DNA from: Panax quinquefolius
Taxonomy: Eukaryota; Streptophyta; Magnoliopsida; Apiales; Araliaceae
NCBI GenBank assembly: GCA_020205615.1
Contig: CM035163.1
Coordinates: 135,255,575-135,319,574, forward strand
Direction: 5' to 3'
DNA length: 64,000 nt
Shown: positions 11,330 through 20,948 of the stretch, in pieces
Numbering within the stretch: the stretch's first letter is position 1
How the letters are laid out: each line of letters opens with the position of its first letter
Notes under the pieces: model-generated
What the model was told of the DNA's origin: nothing
Databases searched by the model: none
What the model saw: only the letters and a program-made list of their open reading frames with translations
Position numbers and translations under genes: made by a program

Positions 11330-12120
11330 TCTTCTCACATTCTTCGCTCCAACCGAACTTTGTATCTTTTCGAGTCAATTGAGTCGATGGAGTAGCGATT
11401 CGAGAAAATCCTTCCACGAATCTCCGATAATAACCAAGCTAAACCGAGAAAGCTACGTACTTCTGGTCATCGATTTAGGTTGTTTCAGACTTTGAATAGC
11501 TTCATCTTTCTTTGGGTCAACAGATATTCCATGACTTGTTACCACGCGTGCCCAAGGAATGCTACTTCTTCAAGCGAATTCGCATTTCTTCAACTTGCAT
11601 AAAGCTTATATTCACGAAGCTTTTGGAGTGTCGACCTCAAGTGTTGCTCATGATCTTCACGGCTTTTGGAATAAATAAGGATGTCATCAATAAAGACGAC
11701 CACAAAGTGATCTAAATATTCCTTGAATACTCGGTTCATCATATCCATGAAGGCGGCGGGAGCATTAGTCAATCCAAAGGACATGACTAGGAATTCATAA
11801 TGCCCGTCTCGAGTTCGAAAAGCCATCTTTGGAATGTCGGCGGTTCTAATCTTCAATTGGTGATATCCTAACGAAGATCAATCTTTGAAAAGAATTTGGC
11901 TCCTGAATCGGTCAAACAGGTCATCAATACGTGGCAATGGATACCTATTTTTGATGGTGACATGATTCAACTCCCGATAATCAATACAAAGTCGCATACT
12001 CCCATCTTTCTTCACGAATAGAAAAAGAGCACCCCAAGGAGAAGTACTAGGACGAATAAAGCCAATGTCTAACAATTCCTGCAGTTGGGTCTTTAACTCC
12101 TGAAGTTCAATAGGAGCCAT
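11330..12120 (-). pseudogene. Reverse transcriptase, gypsy element 2
   Basis: Two frames cover most of the domain. At 11878-12120 lie [39 protein letters not shown] and [16 protein letters not shown]. At 11590-11856 lie [31 protein letters not shown] and the catalytic FIDD (residues 55-58, about 11683-11694), then [15 protein letters not shown]. The polymerase thumb continues to about 11330 in broken frames. A frameshift near 11870 separates fingers from palm. All catalytic Asp codons are present, so decay appears mostly due to indels. Confidence 0.88.
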
Positions 12121-12275
12121 TCGATATGGGGCTTTGGAAATAGGTTTTGTACCGGGTTCAAGGTCGATACAAAATTCAATTTCACGCTCTGGGGGTAGGC
12201 CAGGAAGTTATTCGGGGAATACGTCAGGAAATTTATTAACAATAGAAATATCGCTCAAAACCGGCGTATTTTTGT

Positions 12276-12800
12276 TTAAATCATGACATGAGCTAAGAAA
12301 GCTTGACATCCATTTTTCAATAAACGAATAGCTTTATGGCTTGAGATGACCGTGATTGATTTTAATGGTTTGGTCATTTGAATTATAATAGGTTGATTAG
12401 GAATATAAAAGCTAACAACCTTACGAAAATAATCAATTTTTGCATGATAAGTAGTTAACCAATCAATCCCTAGAATCACGTCAAAATGCAAGTATTTTTA
12501 ATGAAATAAGATCGACGTGTAATGTGAGGGTACCGATTTGAACCAAACAAGACTTATAAACAAAGGATGTAATGAAGGTTTCTCCCAACGGAGTTTCCAC
12601 AGATAAGTCAAAGTCTAATTTCTCCGGAGTCAAATTTAATCGATGAGCGCAAGTAGGAGAAATAAAAGAATGGGTAGAACTGGTATCAAATAAAGTGTAG
12701 ACTTCATTAGAGTTTATGATAAGCTTACCCGTGATGACCTCATTCGGGTTCCTTGCTCTCTGGGAGGTCACAACAAACGCTTCCTCCACTTGCTACTCTG
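12276..12800 (-). pseudogene. Aspartic protease and spacer, gypsy element 2
   Basis: Frame 12481-12789 reads VYTLFDTSSTHSFISPTCAHRLNL and ends with LKILAF; frame 12276-12491 continues with MHFDVILGIDWLTTYHA. The order matches plant gypsy proteases (DTG-S active site, then the GMDWL flap-side motif). The usual DTGS is DTSS here, a change at an active-site glycine. A one-base shift near 12485 separates the two halves. Confidence 0.82.
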
Positions 12801-12863
12801 CTTTGACTTTTCTGGGACGGCCTTTGGTGCCTCCATCCTAGTTGAATTTGTCTTCGGTAAACG

Positions 12864-12965
12864 ACAAAATCGAGCTAAGTGACCTTCTCTTCCACAATTA
12901 TAACATACTTTGGACGGCATGGCACAGTTCGGACTGATGTGTCCCTCTTCTCCGCATTTGAAGCA
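12864..12965 (-). pseudogene. Two CCHC zinc knuckles of gag, gypsy element 2
   Basis: On the minus strand the reading is CFKCGEEGHISPNC, a short spacer, then CYNCGREGHLARFC. Both have the C-x2-C-x4-H-x4-C spacing of retroviral-type nucleocapsid knuckles that bind genomic RNA. Both are complete in this copy, although the gag frame around them is broken. Equivalent knuckles occur at 54307-54405 and about 62870-62960. Confidence 0.88.
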
Positions 12966-13077
12966 TATGATAGGTGGTCTTTCTCCTTCCTTAACAACGG
13001 GTGCTGGTACTGACGTCTTTCCATCATTGTTGAATCTCCGTTTCTTGAAATGTCCATTCTTATTGTTTTGGCCCTGA

Positions 13078-13944
13078 TTACCACCAAGTGGTTACTATAT
13101 CCGGCTCGTTGATTCCATCCACGCTTGTTGTCACCGCTTGATGACTACTCTCGCTGGTATTATAACTTTGCCGGCTGCTCTCTTTTAGTTGCGTTGACTC
13201 GTTATCGCGCTCCACTAACTGAGCCCTATTTACAACATCTGAATACAAACACAATTTATGAGAAATAAGATGTTGACGTATCTCCGACTTCAAACCTCTT
13301 AAAAACATTCGCGCCATTCTCTCTTCATTATCCACCAAGTGGGGCGAAACTGCGTGATAACTCCGCAAATTTTGCCTCGTATTGCGCGACACGGTCCAAA
13401 TTGTTTTGTTCAAACTTGATAAACTCCACCTCCTTCATGTATGCGAATACTTTCGGAAAGTATTTGTCGTTGAATGACTCTGGAAACTTCTCCCAAGATA
13501 TCTTCAAGATCAAAGAAGTTGAGTACGCTTTTCTGATTCCCACCAAGAATCACCCTCCGCAAACGTAAAAGCGCGTGAAGGAACCTTTTGCTCCTGAGCA
13601 TCCCAAGACATCAAATATCTTGGTAATCTGCTTTATCCATGCTTCCTCCATAAGTGGTTTTGCTCTCCTTAAACTCCGTGGTCCCAGCTCCTTGAATTGT
13701 TTAGCGGTGACCGCCTTGAGAGTTTTCCGTGTTTCACCTACGTTTTGGGCGAGAGTCGCTCTCTTTCTTTGTTGCATAAATTCATAAAGCCTCCGAACAT
13801 TTGATCATTCATCATTTGGTCGGTGTTGTTGTTTGCATGAGGATTGTCGCCTTCCTCGATGCACATTATCCTCGATTATTGATATGTGGTGAATCAACGA
13901 TCGCTCAGTGCTCCATTCTTATTCTCAACATTCTCGGATGTCAT
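13078..13944 (-). pseudogene. gag capsid region, gypsy element 2
   Basis: Likely start at 13944 (MTSENVENKNG), 190 bases inside the primer site. Fragments in order: KERATLAQNVGETRKTLKA, WIKQITKIFDVLGC, FLVGIRKAYSTS, WEKFPESFNDKYFP, VEFIKFEQNN, RVAQYEAKFAELSR, HLVDNEERMARMFLRGLK, then DVVNRAQLVERDNES. This is the Retrotrans_gag fold typical of plant gypsy elements. At least four frameshifts cut it. It would form the particle; as written it is not translatable. Confidence 0.85.
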
Positions 13945-14111
13945 TTTCAGACATCGCCACAAAACAAAAGGTTAATTGACATGTAACAAATTATCTTTAT
14001 ATTCGATCGACCAATAAAATAGCACATAAACTTAGGTAGGTCATATTAGCGAAGGTATTCCCCCTCTCTCCCCTCCTAGAACTTTTTTCTCACATCTTAG
14101 CCAGGATCATA

Positions 14112-14130
14112 TCCTAAGCTCGATACTAAC
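14112..14130 (-). other. Primer binding site, gypsy element 2
   Basis: The minus strand reads GTTAGTATCGAGCTTAG directly next to the 5' LTR. This is a diverged form of the initiator tRNA-Met primer site (TGGTATCAGAGC), with changes at G-to-A and CAG-to-CG type positions. Confidence 0.7.
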
Positions 14131-16577
14131 TGTGACGCCCCCAAAATCGTATATACATCACCCATCTTGGGTAGTCGATACATGGTATGAATTTAAATAC
14201 AACTTACTAATATAAGCGTATGTGGTACAATACGACATAAATCGTGAGTTTGAATACAAATATTGTCTACTAGATATTATACAAACTCAAAAGGAGTCCT
14301 CATTATAATTATTATCACACTATTTCACGTATAGTGAGGACTACTAATGCTATCCTCCGGACCATTACTCCGCTCCCACTAGTCTCAGCTATGTTCTCAT
14401 TTCACGAAGAGAACAAAGGAAAGAAAGGGGTGAGCTCAACTAGCCCAAAGAAGAAATATTATGACTAAGATAATGCGAAAAAATTATCAATAGCCTTCAA
14501 CATTGTTAAACCGATAAAATATAATAAACATCAAGTTTAATCTGCGGTGAACAAGCAATCCATTAAAAGAGTCAAGTAGAAAATAAAATCTACTATCTTT
14601 TATGATTTAAAAGGTTTTCATCATCATTAAAAGTGAGACTCACTTTAATAAATAATCCACATCATCGAATCACCCCGCACTACTGCCAAGGATATTCTTT
14701 AGTATCACGACCACAATTATTCATGCACTACGCCAAGAATAGTTGTGTATTCATTAATGGTCATGATCATGCCAACAATCGTCCCATCAATGCACTACTA
14801 CCATCGAGAATTTTTACCACATCATTTGTAACATTACGGTCATGATTACACCAATAATCCTCATTATAATCATACCAAGTCCATCCATGCTCTACGTGCC
14901 ACGATGACTTTAAAAAAAAATATAAACATGAGGATGATGACAATGATATAAGAATTCAATAAAACAAGTTCAAGAATTATTTTATCCGGAATTATTAACG
15001 TCCAAATTGTCAACACGAATCTTTGCTTTGTAGAGTAAAATTCAAGAATGATCGGAAGAATATTTCCATGAAAGATCTTTGGATGAAACGCAAATATCAA
15101 GGATATTCTACTAATTTCATGGAGTATAGAAGTCAAAGTTTTAACCAACCGGGTATAATAAAGAATGGAATAACAAAAGAAATCACCATGCATGCGGTGC
15201 TTGCGATGTACGAGGTTATTCCAATGTAATAATAATAATAACGGAACCAGTCGTGTGAAATTCACAATTTAAGCGAGGATGTTCCAACAGAATAATAAAG
15301 ATGGAACCAGATCCGGTGTAAAACACACAGATAGGATATTCCAATGAATGATAAAGACGGAACCGGTGGGTGTAAAACACCACGACATGATGTTCCAACA
15401 GAATAATAAAGATTTTAACCAGTCCTGTGTAAAACACATGATGGATGTTCCAATGTAATAATAGAAGAATGTCACCAAGTATAGGGTAAACCAGCGTACA
15501 AAAGTTATTCCAATGTAATAATAAGCGATGGAATAACATAAGGATTTCACCAAGAATAGGGTATCTGGCGTATCACAAAGTTATGTATACGGTATGCCAC
15601 TTTTTACAAAGTTATTCCAATGAATAATAATGAATGGAATAATGTAAGTTCTCTTCATGAATAAGAAAGAATAACACCCTCTTACGAATTACAACAAATA
15701 ATATTCCTACCTTAGAAGAAGTGAATATTGGCAAAGTGAAGTAGCGAGAATACTTTTCTTCTTTCTCTCTATAGTTTCTCTCTAGAGTTTCAAATGAATT
15801 AAGTAAGAAAATAATGAAAGAATGAGCTTATTTATAGGAAAATAGAATGCATAGTAATTAATCCATGAACTAACAGTCGAGATTGATTTACTTTAATCGA
15901 CGGTCCATATTTAAAGCAAAATCTTTTAAATAAAATATAATATATTCTATTTATATAAAAACATTTTTTACTACGCAAACACTATGCAACACTATATAAA
16001 ACACTATATTAACACTATGCAAAATAAAATATATTATATTTTATTTATAAAATAACTTTAATAAAGTATTTCATTTTATATAAAAAGATGTTTCGCATTT
16101 TATTACGTTAATAATACTGAATAAAACAAAACGTCATTATCGCTATAATAATTCATATTATTAATCGATTAATAATGGAATCAAACCGGTGACTTCTCAC
16201 ATAAGCATCAATAATCAATACCGTGTCTTTCTACTACGCAACCACACGTATTCTTTGTACTTTTATTACTTACCGAGTAGTTCAACAAGATCAACGGTAA
16301 AACTTCCGCCGTTATTTCAATAAAATATTTTGTCGTTTTCTCAATCAAATGATAATTTACATTATTGGGGTCCACCAATGATTGAGCCATTGTATTTAAT
16401 ATTCCCTCGCTAAACCGAATATTCCCCACCAATCGAATATAATATAACCACTTGCATACTTTTGCAAAATTTATAAATATTACCCACAACTATAACATTA
16501 TATCAAATTATTTCATAATATTCAAAAATAATATTTATAGAAAATTCATCTTTATTTATAAAAGTTGGGGTCTTACA
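14131..16577 (-). repeat. LTR D, 5' LTR of gypsy element 2
   Basis: Begins TGTGACGCCCCC and ends GGGGTCTTACA, 2447 bp, partner of LTR C. The three earliest differences from C fall at CAG sites (AATCAGG/ATCG, GTCAGAT/GTCGAT, TACAGAA/TATGAA). This suggests either methylation-driven change or base-calling error. As the 5' LTR it would drive transcription leftwards from the TATA box at 15829-15836. Confidence 0.9.
15829..15836 (-). promoter_or_regulatory. TATA box of gypsy LTR D
   Basis: TATAAATA on the minus strand, followed by GCTCATTC and a GA-rich leader (GAGAAACTATAGAGAG). The same arrangement is conserved in every LTR of the family, e.g. 34460-34467, 43946-43953 and 51608-51615 on the plus strand. 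Confidence 0.6.
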
Positions 16578-16582
16578 ACTTG
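16578..16582. other. Target site duplication, right copy (gypsy element 2)
   Basis: ACTTG, identical to 6842-6846. Removing the element joins ...AACACATT to ACTTG to TCTATTTGTG. Confidence 0.9.
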
Positions 16583-16730
16583 TCTATTTGTGAAAGAAGA
16601 TTTATCTACCCATGCCAGCCAGGGGCGGATCCAGACCGATAGTTCAGTGGGGTCAAACTCGAAAAAAAAATTCTTACGAATAAAAATTTCATAAAATAAT
16701 TTACAAAACTAAAGAATCCTCAAATATTAT

Positions 16731-16934
16731 TTATAATAACATTTTTTGAGGTTTCATTGCTTGAAATTGTTGCATGATAGCCTCATTTTTAATAGTTACT
16801 AAAATATCACGCTCAATGTATGTTACTAAACATTCATTCATCCATTCATCTCCCATTTGGTTACGGAGTTCATTCTTCACGATATTCATGGTAAAAAATG
16901 TCCTTTCAGCGATTCTGCGAGAAGTATCGGGCAA
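16731..16934 (-). pseudogene. hAT transposase C-terminal (dimerisation) fragment
   Basis: The 67-codon frame reads SRRIAERTFFTMNIVKNELR, then MGDEWMNECLVTYIERDI and NEAIMQQFQAMK. This matches the C-terminal hAT dimerisation region of plant ZMYM1/TTF-type transposases: (S)xERxFSxMxxIKxxLRxxxGD, then the LxxYxE motif. It covers only the last ~60 residues of a protein of about 700-800. The catalytic part and BED/TTF zinc finger are absent, so it is a leftover from internal deletion. Confidence 0.85.
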
Positions 16935-17096
16935 AAGTAGAGCCTATTTCAGTAACAAATAGACTTGGGGATATTCTGTTGCCAATTGCCGAAGAGGTGA
17001 AAAGTTGGATAAAAGAATAAAAAGTTGGGTTAATGACTTGGTGGGATTTGGGAATTAGGGATTGCTGTCTAGTGTTTGCTGACTTAGTAGTTAGTA

Positions 17097-17353
17097 CTCC
17101 CTCCGTCCCAAATTAATTGCTCAATTTTGACTTTTTAAAGTCAAATTAACCTTTTTAAAACTAATCTTTTTACTATTTTTTTTAAAATATAGGTGAAGAA
17201 ATTATAACCAAAAGAAAGTATATACAATTTATTACTAACTCCAATTTTTATAATTTTAAAAGTATATTTATATATGCTTAATTATTAATTCTAAAAATAG
17301 TCAATTTGACTTTAAAAAGTCAAAACTGAGCAATTAATTTGGGACGGAGAGAG
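17097..17353. mobile_element. Stowaway-type MITE inside the hAT element
   Basis: The ends CTCCCTCCGTCCCAAATTAA and the complementary TTAATTTGGGACGGAGAGAG flank a 257-bp AT-rich hairpin-like sequence with an internal pair TTGACTTTTTAAAGTCAA / TTTGACTTTAAAAAGTCAA. The dinucleotide TA flanks both sides (17095-17096, 17354-17355). The CTCCCTCCGTCCC terminus with TA duplication is the hallmark of Stowaway (Tc1/mariner-related) MITEs. No coding sequence. Confidence 0.92.
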
Positions 17354-17531
17354 TATATATATAACATAATACAATGGGGTCATGTTTCTTAGTATACATA
17401 TTCACATTAGACCCTCTTAAATTTTTTTCTTAATATGACCCTCTTAATTTTTTTTTCCTAATATGACCCCCTGAAAATTCAGTGGGGTCGGGTGCCCCCT
17501 GCCCTAAAGCAGGTCCGCCCCTGATGCCAGC

Positions 17532-17692
17532 TGAGGCATTGCTCGGGGTTTTGCAATTAAACATCATTTGCTAGATCTTCTCTGAAGAGGTAGGTAGGTA
17601 CATCCGTACATGTTATAATTTACATCAACGTACTGTTGATAACTATTTGGATCTGGCTGCGGTAGAGACTTGAATTAGACCCTCCCAAAGTT
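17532..17692. other. Unassigned flank right of the hAT element
   Basis: Across the two transposon insertions (gypsy element 2, then hAT) the host sequence reads as a short open phrase (CLFVKEDLSTHAS, a stop, then GIARGFAIKHHLLDLL). This could be relic coding sequence, but I do not recognise the family. Nothing else is seen in the stretch. Confidence 0.3.
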
Positions 17693-17953
17693 ATGTTAGT
17701 GGCATATTTGTTGAGATGTGGGTCTACTGTTATTAAGAAATTGTATTGTAATGACAAGGTTAAGAATCTGGATGGGTCTTGGCTTGAATCCAGTGGGATT
17801 CACTCTCAACAAGCTTATCGTAGTAGCATCAGCATTAGTACGATGACCATGGGAGCTGGAGATCTCCATGTAGATGATGATTCTTTAACAAGCGGACAAT
17901 CTGGCTGGCTTGAGGTGATTCTTATTTTGTACCCATTTCTTATTTTTGGATAG
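17693..17953 (+). other. Exon-like open frame, not recognised
   Basis: An 86-codon frame without low complexity contains KKLYCNDKVKNLDGSWLE, then STMTMGAGDLHVDDDSLTSG and QSGWLE. An AG at about 17690 precedes it. GAG followed by GTGATT after the QSGWLE codons (about 17915) could be a splice donor. A diverged direct copy of the next ~35 bases (GTGATTCTTATTTTGTACCC) occurs at 17999-18030. Codon choice looks more gene-like than the AT-rich surroundings. It may be an exon of an unknown or decayed gene, or chance. No neighbouring exon could be identified. Confidence 0.25.
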
Positions 17954-18100
17954 GTGATATATATAAATGAAGGATTAGTGCCAGATAATATTGGATAGGT
18001 GATTCTTATTTTGTACCCATTTCTTATGTTAGCTTTTGCCTCAAATATATTTGGCCAAAGGGAACTGTCCTGAAGGATTGGTGCCAGATACTATAGGAGA
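17916..18100. repeat. Short tandem duplication
   Basis: GTGATTCTTATTTTGTACCC with about 15 following bases at 17917-17951 recurs at 17999-18030. The trailing phrase GGATTAGTGCCAGATAATAT (about 17974) recurs as GGATTGGTGCCAGATACTAT (about 18078). This gives a unit of about 82-105 bp in two diverged copies. Confidence 0.6.
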
Positions 18101-18239
18101 AGAAAGACTTGCATGTGAAAGTTTCAGAATAATCAAGGCTCAATAGTCTATGCACGCATAGTGGAAGTGGATAAGGAATGTGAATTAAGAAAGAGAAGGA
18201 GAGGGGCCATATCCTGATCCTCTCTTTTATACAATTCAA

Positions 18240-19941
18240 CTCTCAACATCGGTCGTTATCAATACATCTTTATTCGATAGTATAATTAATAAAATACGAA
18301 ATAATTTAAACTATTCTATCTTCTTTCTTTATTAACTTCCCTGAATCACAACCTTTATCATTTATGTATACTTGAATCAAGTCTGTTTTATGATTTGCTT
18401 CATCAGAATTATTATATAAAATCCTACATTTCAGCTCTATATCTCTTATACATTGGGTAGCTCAAACTTTACAACTAAATATGAATTTTCACATCATAAT
18501 TTATTAAGTACATTTCTCAAAACCTTAAACATGGTTAAAAAGAATAACAATTATAGCTAAAGTGTTTAATCTTCATTCATTGCATCTGATCCATGTCATT
18601 CAAGTAGCACATAGCGTTACCTTAAATCTTTAACCTGCAAAAATGGTTATTTGCAAGGTTGAGCTCGACATCCCAGCAAATCTAACAGTTTTCATGCATC
18701 ACGTAGTACATAATAACATGCTCAACATACATCTCATAATCAACATGTTGCAGTTCACATAACAAGTATAAAGATTGAGTTCCTTACTCAATCAACATTC
18801 TTTACTCAATCAACGTAGTAATAAATTGACTTTAACGTTTCATACATACAACATATATAACGCATCATGTTCTTTGCAAAACAAATTTAAAACAGTTCAT
18901 CATCAAGTTCACATAACAAATAGGAACTAAAAGATTTGTCTGACTAGCTCGTAGATTACCAATAACCAAAAATAACTTATAGTAATCTGCACTTTATGAA
19001 TATTTCTATTCTTAGAATAGTAGATGATTAACAAGCTTTGATCACCCTTCTTCTTCTTCTTTGATTCTTTCAAGCTTCTTCTCAAACTCACATAATTTCT
19101 TTTATCTCTCAACTCTCCAATTTTCTTTTTTTCTGTATTCTCAGGCTTAACAAAAATAAGCGTAAGGAAATAAATTGATGGAACATTGCTTCCGTTAAAA
19201 TAAACATGGGTCTCAGCAATTACAACCCACCAAGGGTCATAGGACCTTGTTTGGCTAGCACACTATATAACCCTTTTAATTTAATTTATTTTAATTATTC
19301 ACTTATTATATAGTTTACAAATGTCACATCTAATTTAATTAAATCATATTTAATTAAATTATTTAACAAATATAACTCCAATTTATTTAACAAATTATTA
19401 CCATTCTAATTTAACTATTTAATTAAATTAAAATATTTCCATAATAATCTACATTGAATATTTATTCAATTTCATAAATATTTTTAATTATTTACGAAGC
19501 TCACAATCTTACTACATTAACATATTAAATATATATATATATATATATATATAAAAACAAATTATATTTGCATTATTTCACTATTTTAATTAAGTGAATC
19601 ACTCACATTATTCATGAAACTTATTTCATAATAATTTCCATCATCACAATAATAATTAAATTATATTCTTTCATAATATAATTTTTACTTAATCAAATTA
19701 ACTAATATTACTCACCAATTTCTTTTCATAATAATTTCATTTAATTTCTTCAATAGTTTAATCAACTATTAAACCTCTTTTTTCCCAATACATGAATATA
19801 TAATATTCTCTTCACACTAAATCACATATTTCACAATATATAACATATATATACGCATACTCAAACTCAAAACATCTTATAATAAAAATTTTACTTATTA
19901 AATTCCTGTTTAAATAATTTTTAAAAATTCAGATCGTCACA
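18240..19941 (-). repeat. Possible solo or partial LTR of a different gypsy family
   Basis: On the minus strand the right edge reads TTCAAATATTGGGAG then TGTGACGATCTGAATTTTTAA, a polypurine-like tract followed by a TG start and AT-rich U3. A TATA-like AGGGTTATATAGTGTG lies near 19265, followed by a leader with GAGAAGAAGCTTG. This arrangement is that of an LTR, but no second copy or clear left end is visible, so the left limit is arbitrary. It also holds an AT microsatellite at 19530-19552. It could instead be ordinary AT-rich intergenic sequence. Confidence 0.35.
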
Positions 19942-20948
19942 CTCCCAATATTTGAAGTTATGGAAAAAATGAAGAATCGATGACACTAGCTACATTATCC
20001 AACGATCGAGAAAAAAAATTATAATTGGTGCATTATGGCGCTGAGAGAGATAAAATGTAAGGCCAGGGGGCTAGTTTAAAGAGATTAAATGTACTGCTGC
20101 ATGTGATCACATCGTACATAGATGAAGGTTGGTTGGTTGGTTTTATATATATACGGGCCGCGGGGCCGGGCGTCTAAGAGAGCAGATCATCTGTCTCCAA
20201 ATTTCTTGTCTTCCTTGTGTTCCCCACTTGAATTTTGACACATATCTTTTTATTTAATTTTAAAATTAATTAAGGTTAAGTAAGAGACTAGGTATTAAAA
20301 TTTAAGTGAAGGGACACAAGGGAATAGGAAAATTGGGGACAGAGGATGCCTTTTAAGTTTTAATGCAGTTGTTTGTTGTGTTTGGATTTTCTAATGGTTC
20401 AAAACCTACGTACTACCCCAACCGTTGTCTCGTAATTCATTTAACGAGACGAGCTCTGAGGAAACTGATGATGATGCCCGTTAATTCCGTTCTATCTATA
20501 TATCTGGAGTGTGGACTCCGATGACTCCCTCTCGGGATTATCGGCTAGCTTTGGCCGCCGTGGGACGTCTGTCTCCGGTGTAGGTGTTAGAGGGTAGGGT
20601 TGAAAGATAGAATATCAATACATATTAGGTGTTAGAGGGTAGGGGGGAAGCTCCTTTTATGTAGAGCTGGCATGCATGGTTGGCTCCTTTTTTTATATAT
20701 GTAACAATATGTAACTAAAAAAAATACAAAATAAAATAGGCAGGCCTGTTTCTTTTATGCTTTTGAGAAACTTAGGCCACTTCCCCAACCTCTTACATAA
20801 CATGGAGAATAACAACTTTTCAAGGATAAAAATGCAAAAGGGTCAAACCTATAAATTAAAAATTAAAGAGGATTAAAAAAAATGGTATATAAAAGAGAGG
20901 TAGAAGAAGAAAACTAGACTACATTGAATAATACAGATTTTTTTGCTC
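19942..20948. other. Intergenic, nothing firm seen
   Basis: Downstream flank of the neprosin gene. Visible items are a GC-rich stretch GGGCCGCGGGGCCGGGCG near 20155-20172 and a short direct repeat TAGGTGTTAGAGGGTAGGG at 20581 and about 20626. I found no gene, RNA or clear polyadenylation signal. Confidence 0.5.

Larger units (their letters stand above)
6847..16577 (-). mobile_element. Gypsy element 2 (Tekay/Del-like chromovirus), full-length layout
   Basis: A complete insertion of 9731 bp: 3' LTR 6847-9295, polypurine tract, chromodomain-integrase, RNase H, RT, protease, gag, primer site, 5' LTR 14131-16577, and an exact ACTTG duplication outside. Domain order (RT-RNase H before integrase) is that of Ty3/gypsy. 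The RT start motif [10 protein letters not shown], long LTRs and a C-terminal chromodomain-like segment point to the Tekay/Del chromoviruses. The interior (4835 bp) is slightly short and is broken by many small frameshifts. LTRs of 2449 and 2447 bp pair well, apart from small indels clustered at CAG/CTG sites, so the insertion looks younger than its neighbours. Confidence 0.9.
16620..17523 (-). mobile_element. hAT-family deletion derivative with 8-bp target duplication
   Basis: The terminal inverted repeats are CAGGGGCGGATCC at 16620 and GGTCCGCCCCTG ending at 17523. The exact 8-bp duplication ATGCCAGC lies at 16612-16619 and 17524-17531. Both CAGGGGCGG ends and 8-bp duplications are typical of plant hAT (Tip100-like) elements. 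At 904 bp it is far shorter than an autonomous copy and retains only the C-terminal transposase piece. It carries a Stowaway-type MITE at 17097-17353. The orientation given follows the transposase fragment. Confidence 0.92.

Noticed and set aside
6842..16582. Possibility that the element is an endogenous virus with an env gene
   Set aside because: There is no third gene between integrase and the polypurine tract; the layout is that of a plain chromovirus-type retrotransposon.
16452..16694. 80-codon frame across the end of LTR D
   Set aside because: It crosses the LTR end, the target duplication and the hAT terminus, so it is a junction artefact.
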